From positions 30,119,166 to 30,183,165 of the forward strand of contig JAJEKV010000003.1 in NCBI GenBank assembly GCA_021234155.1: DNA of 64,000 nt, read 5' to 3'. The stretch comes from Isoetes taiwanensis. Taxonomy: Eukaryota; Streptophyta; Lycopodiopsida; Isoetales; Isoetaceae. The position numbers were made by a program, and so were the translations under genes. Below, piece by piece: positions 43,869-56,282 of the stretch. The notes beneath the pieces are model-generated. The model did not search any database and was not told the origin of the DNA. It worked only from the letters and a program-made list of their open reading frames with translations. Position 1 is the stretch's first letter, and each line of letters begins with the position of its first letter.

Positions 43869-46800
43869 GAAGAGAACCATCATTCTGGGGAAAGGGACGC
43901 TTGTTTTGGCGTCACGCCATTTTGAGCGTCAAATATATCTATAGCCTGAGCCTTCTATGGCGCAGGCTTTCTTTGGCTCTGTCTACTATATATCCATATT
44001 GCCTGCTAGCATTCCTCATCGGCGTTTCCTCTGAGCTGAATTCTGTTGGTTCTAGAGTTTCTTTTCTGCTTATCTCTAGTTTGTTCTTAGCTTTCCTAGT
44101 TAGCTGTTTGTTGCCCTATTCTTGTTTTTGAGCATCAAACCTTTCAAGCTTTTCTTGGGGCCCTTTTGCCTCTGAATCCGGTCGCAGGCTTTTTGCTCCC
44201 AACCATAGTTGAATTTTGTATGCTAGAAAGCCCATTAGATAAGCTTTTCATCCATCCAAAAATCGCCTGAATCCGATATTCTAAGAGGGAGATATGCAAA
44301 AAAGCATTATGCCGAGCTTTTTCTGGCCAGAATCACTAATCTGTGTTTTTCAACGGCCTTTTCGGTCCAAATTATTAGATTTATATGTTCTTGGAAAGTT
44401 CACTGGATAAGCTTTCTATTCCTTCAAAGATTGCTTGAATCCGATATTCTGGGAGGGAGATATGGGAAAAAGTGTTTTGCCGAGCTCTCTGGATAGGCTT
44501 TCCAAAGATCCAAGAATTGCGGAAATCCGATACTCTAGGTGAAAGATATGATCAAAAGCATTTTGGCGAGTGTTAGTGCTTGGTTATTACTCAATATCTT
44601 GTGGTGGCTACTCACTTTTTCTTTCTTTCAGATATCAGATGGCGGTTGCTCTCATTTCCTTTCTTGCAGATTTCAGTGAGTGCGATTCTAATACAGCTTC
44701 ACAATGACTTGATTTTCAGATGGGCGCAATTTTCTTCGTGATCCGGGTTCTTTCTTCCGCCATTTATCTTTTGGTTTGCATGATTCAGGTTGTTGATTTT
44801 AATGTTATGTATGTTTTTGAGAAGTGTTAATGATGTTTATTCTGCATTTATGTTTTTTGCTTACTTTCATTTGTTTTTTCCTAGTTTTTGTTTAGGATAG
44901 CCATCGATATATCCTTTCCCTTTTTTCAATTTGCCATGCCCATGGACTTTGTCATTTCTTTTTACTATAGGACCATGTTTGGCTTTGGCCCCTTAACTTG
45001 TCTGCTTGATTATATATGTTTTTATCGATGTTAGTCTGGTGTTTATGGTGGTTTTCTCTAGGTTGATATGTTTTCGTCTGTTGGTGCTTGTATAGCTTGT
45101 GATTCACTTTTTGGTTTGTCAGTTTGGGCTTGTATAGTTCTTGGTTCACCTTGTTGATTTGTTAGTTTGGATTTCACAAGACGCCTCCCCCATTCCTTTT
45201 TCCCATTTTAGATTCTTATATTATGTGGTTCGCGTTGTTTTCTTGGGTTAGTTTGTTTGCCCGCCAAAGTGGTCATTACTATAACTAACTTTCTTTGTCT
45301 GTTTAGCATCAGTGATGTTGGTCTCATTTTTTCCTAGTTCCAAATTTCCTTATGGAAACTATAACTTACGGTAGACTCGTACGATAGACATGTACAGTAG
45401 ACATGTACGTACCTAGGGTATGTATTTTAGGCATGATGTCAACATGGGGTTATGCATGAGCATTCTTTCTGGTTTGTCAAGCGTATTATTTTGGACATGT
45501 ATATTATGACATGGATAATTGTTGACATCTTTCTATTTCATGTCTCATATTGCATCAGTGTTTGTGATACGTTGGGTTCATGATTTTTCTTTTGGGTGGT
45601 ATATTTCTCATCGGTGTTGCATTGCATTATCACCAATGTGCCTTGTCAATTCTTTTATCACGTTTTTCTCATGGAAACGATACCTTGTGGTTGGACTTGC
45701 ACGGATCTTATGTTATAGGCTTTAGGCATGCTATCTGACATAGAGGTTATGTTCATAGTATAGTCTGTTTTTTCTTCAAAGAGTGCTCACATTGCTTGAA
45801 TTAACATCTTTTCATATGGACTCGTTTTTCCCTAGTTCTATGTGATTTGGTATTCTACATTCCTATATTTCGAGTTTTAACATGATGCATGTTTTTAGAA
45901 CTCGCAAGTTGCATGATTTCTCATGAGAACTATAACTTATAGTAGATGTGTACGTATCCAAGTTATATGTATTGCACATGATGTTTGGAATGGGGTTATG
46001 TATAAGTATTCTTATGGTTTGGCAAGCATATTATATCGCGCATGTATATATTATGTTTGACATGGATAACTGTTGTCCTTATTCTATTTCATATTTCATT
46101 TTGCATCAATATTTGTTATATGTATGTGATATATTTGGTTCATGATGCATTGACATTTGCTACATGTAGTTCCTTTATCTTGCTTATATTTTTTCTTATG
46201 CGGTATGTTTCTTGTCGGTGTTATGACTGCATTAATACCAATATGCCCCGTCATTTCTCTTACCGCTTGTTTTTCCTCATGGAAACTATAACTTACAGTA
46301 GACTTGCACATATCCAAGTTATAGGCATTAGGCATGGTCTCTTGCATAAGATTATTTTCGTAGATTGGTCTGTTTTTCCTCCAGAGTGCTCGTTGCTTGA
46401 TCTAACCCTTTTTTTTTTTTTTTTTTTTTTTTCATATGTTTAGCAGCGGTGACGTTGGACTCGTTTTACCCTAATGGTTTATATGTGTCTCTTATGAGGT
46501 TTGGTTCTTGTTGATGTTCAGCTACCCTAAAACCTATGTGCCTTTAATCCTTTTTTATCTCGTTAATTTTCACTGCCTTAGTCATTTTTCTTCTGTCCAT
46601 GTTACCCATCACATACCTAGTTTTAATTGTCTATTATTGCTCCATTTGTCTCTCATTTGTCTCTATTATTGCTTCACCCGCTTCTGTAGTTCTTGGATAC
46701 GCCATCTTTTGTCGTCATGGTATCCTTTTTTCTATTCCTTCTACTTTGATTTGTCCCATGTTGCTTCGCTTATTCTATGGTTGGTTGATCTTTTTAGTTC

Positions 46801-49800
46801 TTTTGACATATTCAATCTTGCTTTTGAAAGTTTTCAAATCCTTGTGGCTACCTTCCACCTTCTTCACCTTTCCTTTCTGTTAGTTTGAAGCTCTATTCTT
46901 CTTGTTTCTTTGTTGGGTTTTCTTTTAGTCTGATTAGTTTCATGCTTGGCTGTTGTTTCACTTTGTCCTTACTCATGGTCCATTAATCCTTTTCCAACCT
47001 TTTGTTTACTTGTTCTATTAGTCATTGTTAGTCTTTGTTTTCACGTTGTTTGGTCCATGTGGTTCATGTTACCCCTTTCATCGCAATCTCATTGCTCTAT
47101 CCCTCTGCTTTATTTGTTTCATTTACCATGTGATCTCTGATCCCCTCCATCCCACTCAATCCTTGAGTCTAGTTGGTCCCTAAGGTTGGCATGCCTCGTC
47201 AGTTTGTTGATTGACCATCGTTTATTCATTTTTGGCTTCTATACTTTGAGTTTGACCAGTGCATATTTTCTAGAACTTCTTTTTCGCTTGATTTCTTAGG
47301 AGAACTATAATGTACTGTAATATGTCTTTTGTCGTTGTTACGGCTGCATTATTATCAATGTGCCCTGTCAATTCTTTTATCGCTTGATTTTTTCTCATGG
47401 AAAATATAACTTATGGTAGACTTACACGTGTCTGAGTATAGGCATGGAGGTTATGCATGAGCATTCTTTATAGCAATGAGCATTCTATATCGATCATATA
47501 TTAAGATATTTTCTTTAAGTGTAATTTTTTATCTCATTCTACACCAGTGTTCATTAATTGTGGGGGATCTGTTTAGTTCATGATGCATGTATATTTGTTT
47601 CATGTGATTGGTTTATCTTATTTTTTATGGGTCTCTGATGTGATATGGTTCTAGTTGGTATATATAACGATTACCTTAAAATCAATGTGTTCCCATCATT
47701 TTCTTATCTCAGTTAATAGTTTGCTATCCTATCCATTGTCTTCGATCATATATTAAGATATTTTCTTAAGTGTAATTTTTTATCTCATTCTACACCGGTG
47801 TTCGTTAATTGTGGGGGATCTGTTTAGTTCATGATGCATGGATATTTGTTTCATGTGATTGGTTTATCTTATTCTTTATGGGTCTCTGATGTGATATGGT
47901 TCTGGTTGGTATATATAACGATTACCTTAAAATCAATGTGTTCCCATCATTTTCTTATCTCAGTTAATATTCTACTATCCTATCCATTGTCTTCTCTTTG
48001 GGTCGCTGGTCACGTCCTTTAGTCCTTCATTGCTCCATTGTTCTGTAGTTCGTGTGTCTTTTTAGTATTTGCCCTGGTTTCATACTTGTTCCATTGTCCC
48101 GTTTCTATGGTTTCTTGTAGTCCTACTTGTACTCCATTTGCTTCATTAGTTCTTGCTTTTGCCAATTTTGTTCATCTAAATTGACCCTCATGTCCCGTGT
48201 TTTTATGGGATTCTTCTTTGTCCTCTCTATTGCAGCTTATTCATGTGTTCAATTGTCGAATTTGTTCCTCTCGCCCTTCTAGTTCTGGCGGTTTTTCTAT
48301 TGCCTTTATCCAATTTCCTCTTTTTGCTCCGCCTGTTCCATAGTTAATGGTCTCTTTAATCTATTGATGCTTTCCACCTTGTTTTTTGCAGCGTCATTGC
48401 TTCAGGGCCTGATCACCAATGTGCCGCTTCATTTTTTCGATCTCGATGTTCCACTGTCGTTATTCATTTTTCATAGTGTCTGCCCTGATATTTGTTCTTG
48501 TTTTGGTTTCTTCCTATGAACTCCTGCACTCTTGCTTGTGCTCCATTGCTTCTGTAGTTCTTGTTATATTTTCTTACTCACTTCCCCCTTATTCCTCCAA
48601 GCTGATCATCAGACACTTCCCTTTCCTGAGTTTTTTCTATCATAGTCTTTCATTACCCAAATTGTCCCTCTCTCCATTCTATGTCTAGCGGCCGTGTTCT
48701 ATTGCCTTTAATCATAGTTGTATCCACTTGTTCTGCTTGTTCCATGGTTGGTTGGATTCATTTATTTTGAGTTTATTCTTTTAGTCTCATTATTGTTCAG
48801 CTTTGTTATCTTAATTTTCCTTGCTCATAATTTCCGTTGCTCATCTTCGTGACCTTCAATTTTACTTGTTATATTGGTCTTGCGAGATAGACATTCATGC
48901 TTTCTTATCTTTGTAGATTTCTTTATAAAGGTTGCTCGATTCATTAGAGTCTGTTTTTTTGCTTATTGGCATCATTTTCCATTTTACTGTTGGTTCCCTG
49001 CACCACGCATGGTTCTTGTGTCTTGTTAGTCCTTAGTATTCCCTTGTCTCATCAGTTCTATTCATCTTTTATCCCTTATGGCTCCATGTTTTGTTTCTTG
49101 TAGTTCTCATCATGCTTTCAGTTGTGTTCAGGCCATGGGGATGTCACCTTGTGTCCCTTGTCCTTTGCTGGTGCATCTCTTTTTTAACTTATCATCATTA
49201 GTTCCTTCTTGAAATATCAATCAATGTCTTTACCATAGTATTCGGGCCTTCTATTCTTTAGCCTATGTTTGGCACTAGGTTTTTTCCTTTATCTGCATGG
49301 TTCTTCTGCTTCTTCAGCTCCATTGCTCATACTGTTGTTTCGGTTGATTCCGCATTTCTGTAGTCTGACTGATCCATTTCATTGCGTTCATTTTGGTTGC
49401 TCCATTTGCACTGTTTGTGTTGGTTCATTGGGTCTCATGCTGCTTTTCTTCATTTTTCATGGTTGGCGTCCATTGCTTGTTTGGTGGTCCTTACTGTACC
49501 TCCTTGTTGTCAATTGCCTCATCGCCTCTAATGGCCCTTTTTTGTTCAATTTACTGTTAGTTACCCCCGTTGTCTTCTCCTTCTTGCCTTTTTCAAATTA
49601 ACTTTAGTTACCATCGTCGTCTTCTCCTTCTTGCCTTAATTGCCTTGTTGTTCTGTTGCTCCTTTGCTCCACAACATCTGCATTATTCTTTATCCATTTA
49701 TCCCGGTTCTAGGGTAGTCTGCATATTTCAATGGATTTTCAGTGATCTTACTTGTTTTTGCTTGCAGTCTCGGTCTGTGATTGGAGGAGGTAGGTTCCTC

Positions 49801-49860
49801 TTTGTGTCGGATGTTATTGCTTTGCAAAGGACCTTTCCCTAGAATGCCATGGTTCTCTTC
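43869..49860. mobile_element. Large non-coding TIR element E1 (6.0 kb)
   Basis: The left end is GAAGAGAACCATCATTCT then GGGGAAAGG. The inverted right end is GAAGAGAACCATGGCATTCT then AGGGAAAGG, a TIR of about 28 bp with few differences. The first 195 bp are nearly identical to the start of E2 (49,868), and the last 36 bp (ATGTTATTGCTTTGCAAAGG ...) match the end of E2. The 5.7-kb interior is strikingly T-rich on the plus strand, encodes no domain I recognise, and contains repeated modules (ACTATAACTTA ... GTAGAC at 45,355, 45,928, 46,285 and 47,303). The superfamily is unknown. Confidence 0.55.
47491..47995. repeat. Near-identical tandem duplication inside E1, period 252 bp
   Basis: CGATCATATATTAAGATATT begins copies at 47,491 and 47,743. 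The copies run through GTGGGGGATCTGTTTAGTTC and CAATGTGTTCCCATCATTTT to CTATCCATTGTCTTC with only a few differences. Confidence 0.9.
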
Positions 49861-49867
49861 TTATATA

Positions 49868-51318
49868 GAAGAGAACCATCATTCTGGGGAAAGGGACGCT
49901 TGTTTTGGCGTCACGCCATTTTGAGCGTCAAATCTATCTATAGCCTGAGCCTTCTATGGCGCAGGCTTTCTTTGGCTCTGTCTACTATATATCCATATTG
50001 CCTGCTAGCATTCCTCATCGGCGTTTCCTCTGAGCTGAATTATGTTGGTTCTAGAGTTTCCCTCCCTCCCTCCTCTGAGTCTAGTCACCTGGTGTCGGCT
50101 CGTCTTAACATCTGTTGATTTCTTCTCGTTCTACCTAGTGAGGGCTGTATCGACTCTTCTCTTCTATATCTTTGTGGCTGGTGGCCTCTATAATTTACCA
50201 GTGTAGCACTTCTCGCTTCTGGAGAGCACCTAGGGGCAGACCCCCGCAGTCAGGCCTAGACTATTTCTATCTTACTCTCTCTTTCTCGGCGTAGCTCTGT
50301 GGCTTCCGAGTATTCTCATTTGTTGTGTCATTATCTCTGGTAATCCTTTTTCTATCATGCTCATGTATTTTTTGATTTGGTTGGCGTTCTGATGCTTGTC
50401 CGAGAGGACGTCTATCCCCTTGTCTTAAACTTCCATGTGGTCTGTTTGTTTACAGCTGGCGCGCAATGGGTCGTTTTTTTCAATTTTTTGATATTGTGCT
50501 ATTATGCTTGGTTGCTTGTGTTGACTATTAACTATTTGTTTACTATCGGGTTGATTCTCAGTTGGCTATTGGTTGTGCTTTTGCTCTCTCTCTCCCGGTG
50601 TAGCACTTGTCGCTTCTGGGTAGGCTCCAAAGGATTCTTCTATTGGATGTGCCTATTTTCTCTTTCTGGCGTAGCTTTGTGGCTTCCAGAGGGCACTGAG
50701 GGGAAGACCCCCGCAGTCGGGCCTAGTGTATCTATATATTTTCTCTCTTGGCATAACAATGTTGCTTCCAAAGATTCTTTATAATTTCTCTATTCTGCTA
50801 TTTTTTCTCATCAGATTCTTGTGCTCTGCTTGCCTTTCGAGCATGATGCATGCTTGGTCATAGGGCTCCTAACCTTTTTACGTCAACCATCTGTGTGATT
50901 GTGTTTTGCAGTTCGGCGCGATCCTCTTTCTTGACACTGAGATGATAGCCGATTTTTAGCAGGTCCGAGGTGGTTGCAGTTGCAGTTTCACTTCTACCAC
51001 TTGTTGTTGCAATGGGGGTTGGGAGTCGATATTTGAGTGCTGCGGGCCAAGGTGCAGCTTTGGTCTGGTCAATTTTGACTTGGACGGGCTTTGGATGCGG
51101 TTTTTGGTTCGGGAACTTTGTGGGTCGTGGGCCCAGTTATATGTTTTAAGCTAGTTATATGGCTGCAGTCATTGTTGGATTTTTTCACTCATATTCATTC
51201 ATGTTGGGGCCTCATTGTGGGTACCCTTATGGGTCATTGTATTTTTTCTCATTCAGCTCAATGGAACCCCACTTCACTATCGGATGTTATTGCTTTGCAA
51301 AGGACCTTTCCCTAGAAT
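49868..51318. mobile_element. TIR element E2 (1.45 kb), related to E1
   Basis: E2 starts with the same GAAGAGAACCATCATTCTGG as E1, only 7 bases after the E1 end, and ends with the same 36 bases (TTTGCAAAGGACCTTTCCCTAGAAT). It lacks the outermost TIR bases at the right. The ends of E1 and E2 together form the palindrome ATGGTTCTCTTC-TTATATA-GAAGAGAACCAT. Its interior differs from E1 and includes two worn copies of a GTAGCACTTCTCGCTTCTGG / GACCCCCGCAGTC block (50,205 and 50,599-50,725). No coding frame. Confidence 0.5.
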
Positions 51319-51595
51319 AAGAATCAATTCGGAGGTACTGAATCCAGATGCGATCCACCAGTTCTGAGTCAAGGGAAGAACACTCGTAAGCTGTTAATAT
51401 CTTTTTCTGGGCCACTGTAATAACACTGTGTGCAGATGAATAAATGCCCTGAAAGATGTGGTGTCTGCGACGCTCCCATATCGACCATAGGAGCCAACCG
51501 GAACCAAGGTGAAATGCCCTTTGTTTAGCTGAAGGCCATCCATTGGGATAGGACGCCAAAAGGATGCATCGGCAGTCCAGTGTACTGTTAAACAA
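51319..51595 (-). pseudogene. LINE ORF2 C-terminal fragment
   Basis: The minus strand reads WPSAKQRAFHLGSGWLLWSIWERRRHHIFQG ... AQKKILTAYECSSL, parallel to 22,382-22,620 in the other LINE (RAFHLASSWILWSIWQRRRL ... QKITKAYRCSSL). This is the region after zf-RVT. It is cut at the left by the TIR element. Confidence 0.75.
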
Positions 51596-51643
51596 ACCTT
51601 GTAGCCAGGACCACGCTGGTTGAAACTCGTCTGTGGTAGAATA

Positions 51644-51927
51644 GAAGAGATTAATCCGAAAAACTACCCAAAAGTACAGCTTAATCCGACTAAAATAGAG
51701 GCATTTGTCAACCTAAAACTGGAGCTGGCAGAGAATAGCAGAGATTGATCAGACTAGTGCCCATAAAAACAGAGGAATTTGGGGAAGAGATTAATCCGAA
51801 AAACTACCCAAAAGTACAAAATTTTAATCCGACTAAAATAGAGGCATTTGTCAACCTAAAACTGAGCCTGGCAGAGAATAGCAGAGATTGATCGACTAGT
51901 GCCCACAAAAACAGAGGAATTTGGGGA
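51644..51927. repeat. Tandem duplication, period 140 bp
   Basis: GAAGAGATTAATCCGAAAAA starts at 51,644 and 51,784. Both copies run through AAAATAGAGGCATTTGTCAA, GGCAGAGAATAGCAGAG and ACAGAGGAATTTGGGG with small indels. Related ACAGAGAAATTTATCG motifs precede the LINE at 43,610-43,680, as expected if the LINE split this tract. Confidence 0.85.
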
Positions 51928-52230
51928 TGCCGTAGTAGCAGAGCCTACCTAAAATGTATAGATTTGGCTATGGTGCCAGAATAGCAGAGTTGACAGACAG
52001 ATTTGGCTATGACAGATAGCGCCGGAATAGCAAGTTCTTCCAAAAGCTTGCCTTCAAATGCAGAGTGGCCATTACATCAGAGCAAGTCCCATGTAAGATT
52101 CTCACTTCCGTTACTAATCGAAAAAATAATGGCGGCAACAAAAGTGAGCAAAATTTTCCTGGATCTGCTTGGAGAAAGACCCTAAAAGGAGACGCACAAA
52201 ATCGGACTAGTTGCCAAAGAGAAGGAAGAA

Positions 52231-52617
52231 ATGCCCAAACTTGCCATTTCTCAACAGCAGGCAGAATTGGATCGAATTAAACAGATAGAAATGGACAGGA
52301 CCTTTGCTCTGGAGCTCCAAAAACTGTCATCGCTGGATCTGCCAGGTGTTGTCCGCCCACCTGCTTACGTGGCATGCATAAAAAGGGCAAAAGCTAGATG
52401 CCCACAATGCATGTTTCACGATGGCCGTAGTTGCTTAGAGTTTCGGACGATTTTGCTTTCCATGGAGGCGGACGTTGAAGAATCCACAAGATGGATTAGA
52501 TGCTTGCATTGCGGACTCGCCGTCCATCTCGACAATGGCGCTTGCAAACATTTGGCTTGCAAGTGTGGTCATAAGTTTTGCTCTATCTGTGGATGGGACT
52601 GGCCAATACGAACGTAA
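52231..52617 (+). CDS. RING2/IBR-like zinc-finger protein, short (128 aa), probably a fragment
   Basis: From ATG at 52,231 the protein has a helical N-terminus (QQQAELDRIKQIEMDRTFAL), a CPQC pair, and a C-terminal RWIRCLHCGLAVHLDNGACK then HLACKCGHKFCSICGWDW. The last block matches the IBR/RING2 pattern CxxC ... GCxH ... CxCGxxFCxxCGxxW of RBR ubiquitin ligases. The Cys of NGAC-KH sits where the catalytic cysteine of RING2 lies. There is no RING1, so it cannot be a complete RBR ligase. It lies inside Helitron B with the AN1 fragment on the same strand, so I infer a captured exon set. The frame is undamaged, so expression is possible. Confidence 0.55.
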   Translation: MPKLAISQQQAELDRIKQIEMDRTFALELQKLSSLDLPGVVRPPAYVACIKRAKARCPQCMFHDGRSCLEFRTILLSMEADVEESTRWIRCLHCGLAVHLDNGACKHLACKCGHKFCSICGWDWPIRT

Positions 52618-52812
52618 TGTAGCATGTAGCTTCCAATTGTCTACCAACGGTAGATATTTTTCACTGCAACATGTAGGAGATGAAGTTTCACCTTAAACTA
52701 GACATATTAGAGAATATACTCATTCCAAACGCTGGGAACAAATGGAAAATATTTTGGATTGCAGCATGCTGCTCAACCAATCTTAAAGGGAGAAGTTGAA
52801 TTGCAACAAATT

Positions 52813-53057
52813 ATGAGAGGGATAACACCCTAGAACGAGATGAGTTGGTGAAGAGAAACGTTCGCGGCGGCCATGAGAGGGATAACACCCTAGAACGAGA
52901 TGAGTTGGTGAAGAGAAACGCAAGGCCGCCGCGATAAGTTTCTTGTAGGTCTTAATTGTTAATCTAAATGAGATGGTATTGAAAGCCAAATGCCGCCGCG
53001 ATAAGTTTCTTGTAGGTCTTAATTGTTAATCTAAATGAGATGGTATTGAAAGCCAAG
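52813..53057. repeat. Two adjacent exact duplications (60 and 67 bp periods)
   Basis: A 48-base block (ATGAGAGGGATAACACCCTA ...) is at 52,813 and 52,873. The adjoining block (GCCGCCGCGATAAGTTTCTT ...) is at 52,925 and 52,992. Both pairs are essentially identical, so the events are recent. An assembly or replication-slippage origin is equally possible. Confidence 0.9.
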
Positions 53058-53099
53058 TTTGGCATTGCCATGGCATAAAAAAAAGATTTTTCCGCCTCA

Positions 53100-55310
53100 T
53101 AATGTTGATTTTTCAAAATTCTATGTCATTCATATACAATCGCGCTACATGTGTCACCCTATGAAATTGACTAACTTTTGTAATAAAATTTCCTAGCTTC
53201 TTTCTACATATACTTTTCCATTTTTCAAAAGTTTGGACTTGGGGCTATTGCTCCATAAAAACTTATAATGTGAAGGTGGAATATAATGCTTGATATGAGC
53301 TTTGCAACATCTATGCATAGGTGTTTGTTATTGTTCTTTTGTTCTCATCTTGGTTCCTAGTTCATATTGTTAGAAGTCATAAATTGAGTAACTTGTGAAA
53401 TATACAGCTACATTATATGACATGAAAGATATAAAATTGCAATTTATTTTGCACCCATTCATTGACGATAGTATGTCTCATGTTCCAAGCAATGTAAGGC
53501 AATGTAATGCTTATACGCATTATCTATTCCAAAACCTAGAAGTGTATTATCTAATCCAAAACCTAGAAGTGTCTGCCCGTTTAAAAACCTAGCATATTAC
53601 AGCTTTCATCTGCACTCAGTTTATAGATCTCAACTTCATAAAAGGCTTTGCCTTGCTACACAATGCTTATACGCATTATCTATTCCAAAACCTAGAAGTG
53701 TCTCCTATCTGTAGTCATTTTATAGATCTCAACTTCATAAAATGCTTTGCCTGCTTATCCAAAACACAATACAGGCTTTGCTTGCTTATCCAAAACACAA
53801 TACAAAGGCCAAGTATTATTCCTTTTCAAGGTAATTTCTCACTTGATATTAATCTGGCTGCATAACCTCCATTTGCCAGTGCCATAAGCATATCATAATT
53901 GGTAGCCATCTTCAGACCTTGTAAATCTAAGTAATGGGATAAGCCAAACTGTCAAGTCATAATTGCAGGCCATCTAACTTCAAATGCAACATCTAAATCA
54001 TTAGCCATGGCAAGTGCATTCACTGCCAGCTTTCAAAGTAAATCCCATTTCCTTTGACAGGTCTGTAAATCTTCTTCATCTGCCTTGCACGTCATCCATC
54101 TTCGACCTTCGAGAGCAAGCTCTTGAAAGCTATTGTCATCAACCTAAAAACCTACATCACATATGTTAAGAGCTCGGCATCATCTGCCTTGGTTTTTCCA
54201 CCCTTCTTATCTCCTTTACCCCATGTAAGAATCCAAAGTGCACTATTATAGAATTTTTGCTGTTAGAAGTATAATTCCCATCTAAGTGAGAAGTGCACTA
54301 TTCTACTGTTAGAAATATAGTTACCATCCTAAGAAGGAATTACAGCATCGCTTTCTATATCATCGTCCACAATGAAGTCCTCCAAAACATATTTTGTTTC
54401 CTCCTTTGACTGCTACGAAATATTAGGGTGGTCTTATATCTGAGACATGGTGAAGAAAACAATGGTTACAGAACAGGAAGATTCAACAAACTTTGTAGAT
54501 ACCTTCCTGCGTTTGTATGGCATACCAGGAGTTCAGCATCTGCTGGCACTGTACAAAAGGAAGCTTTCAATAATAGCTCAGATGTTTCTCTAAAAGGCCG
54601 ATTTTAGAGAAGCTCAGGTGCTGCAGGTCATCTGGTGCACTTTTGGAACTTTGCAAACCTGGGCAAAGTCTGAAGTAGTAGGTGCATCCAACTACTGGTC
54701 CATGCAGTCGTCTGTGCCGAAGAGCTTCTCAGTTCTCTTAACGTGTTCCCTGCAGGTTGAATATAATACTTGAGTTCACAGCAAAGCTCAAGAAAATTCG
54801 AGAGAAAAAAAAAAAAAATATTCATAGCCGTAGGCATGCCAAAAGATGCAGGGAAAATTTGCGAAGCTCTTGAAGCGGCAGCAAATTTGTTATTTCACTG
54901 GATGAAACAGGAATTTTTTTAGAAGTAATAACTTCCAAGCATAAGAGAAATGCTTTATTAGCTCGCCGGATTTCCAGCTCAGTATGCCATAGTTAAATGC
55001 TTGATACAGTTTCAGGATTACTTGCCAGAGCTTAAGACAAAGCTTCAAAGAAAAAAACGACCCTCCATAGAACCAAGAGCTCAGCTGTAATTCTTGCCAT
55101 ACATGAAAGGATCTGTATTACTTGCCATACACAGAAGGATCGGACTGGGAAGAGAGGCGATCGTCTCGCTGGGTATGCATCGAACCTGTGCCTTTAGCTT
55201 TCAACGGAACCCTAGATTAGTATGCATCGAATCCTCACCATTCAATCTCGGCGTGACTAAATCCTAGCCGCCCAATTTAGGGCGTGACGGAAAACGGACA
55301 CACAAGATAA
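53100..55310. other. No gene; short repeats
   Basis: This is AT-rich non-coding sequence. The block AATGCTTATACGCATTATCT is at 53,506 and 53,662 (period 156), and AACCTAGAAGTGT recurs three times. Nothing coding was recognised. The right end (55,240-55,323) is the 5' end-like part of Helitron B. Confidence 0.5.
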
Positions 55311-56282
55311 CATTATAATATAACTAGTAAAGGTGCCCAGCGTTGCTGGGCATAAATTGGGAGCCTGTAAATGTCTTGGCCCAAATGAGAAAAGCTTGTA
55401 CGAATACGCATAGTACTTTTTATTAAGTGCTCAATAAATCAAAAGTCCTATCTATTGAATGGTCAATTGATCAAAGGTTTCCATTATAGGTGCTTGTATT
55501 GTGATTCGAGCCCATTAGTCACATATTATCCCCACTCAAATTTGAAAATGGAAAGGCGTGCACAGAAGAAATCCTTTGCTGTGAAATAGGATTTGCAGCT
55601 ATGGCCGTTGACGGGAAAGCCGATACCTCAGCTTATGAATTATTTAACCCATATGAAGAAGTAAGAAAAAATTTCATCACTAAGATGCTAGCATGAGATG
55701 CAATCCTAAATTACCTCTTATAAATATGATGCATCATCATAAGGAAAAGAAGATCTTTGTCAAGCTTGTAAAGAGTTTTGCAATTTAGATGCATTGAAGT
55801 CGAGACAACATGCATTTGAGCGCAAGAGTATGTTATGGCGTACCATGTCTCCTTTTTAAGTTATTTTCTAAGCTATTAACATATAGTTAACATAGAGGAC
55901 ATGCCTTGAACATGCATTTGACATCATCCATAAGGCAGATGATTAGCAGTGGATTAGTTGAGTAATGAGACTTACAGGAATGTATAAATCTGTCCATCGT
56001 TAAGACATTATTTCAATTTCCGAAAATAATTGTGACTGAAAGCCATGGATTCACATAAAAAATTTACATGGTAGCCATATGAATCTAAGCTATTTGAACC
56101 TAGTATCTTCTCTTAGAAACATGATACACAATGAGATAGGCATCCAAATTCTTCATAACTCAATATGCTGAGGATACTCAAGAAATCTGACATTGATTTT
56201 CTTCTGTTCTGCAGAACATAGAGAACGTAATAGTTATACATCTTGTAAATCATAAATACTCAGTCTGGCCTATTACCTCCTC

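Larger units (their letters stand above)
43683..51634 (-). mobile_element. L1-type LINE insertion with 13-bp target duplication
   Basis: GAAACTCGTCTGT occurs at 43,683-43,695 and at 51,622-51,634. Next to the left copy is an oligo-T of about 20 bases (to 43,716), followed by GAAGGACG, the same sequence that follows the oligo-T of the LINE at 22,273. The minus-strand LINE text is 43,717 to about 43,868 (3' UTR) and 51,319-51,621 (C-terminal coding). Everything between is a later insertion of two TIR elements. The LINE is 5'-truncated. Confidence 0.8.

Noticed and set aside
44070-49800. Many plus-strand open frames rich in Phe, Leu and Ser that look like membrane proteins
   Set aside because: They follow from the T-rich composition of element E1 on that strand. 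They overlap in several frames, show no family match and have no consistent start or splice signals.
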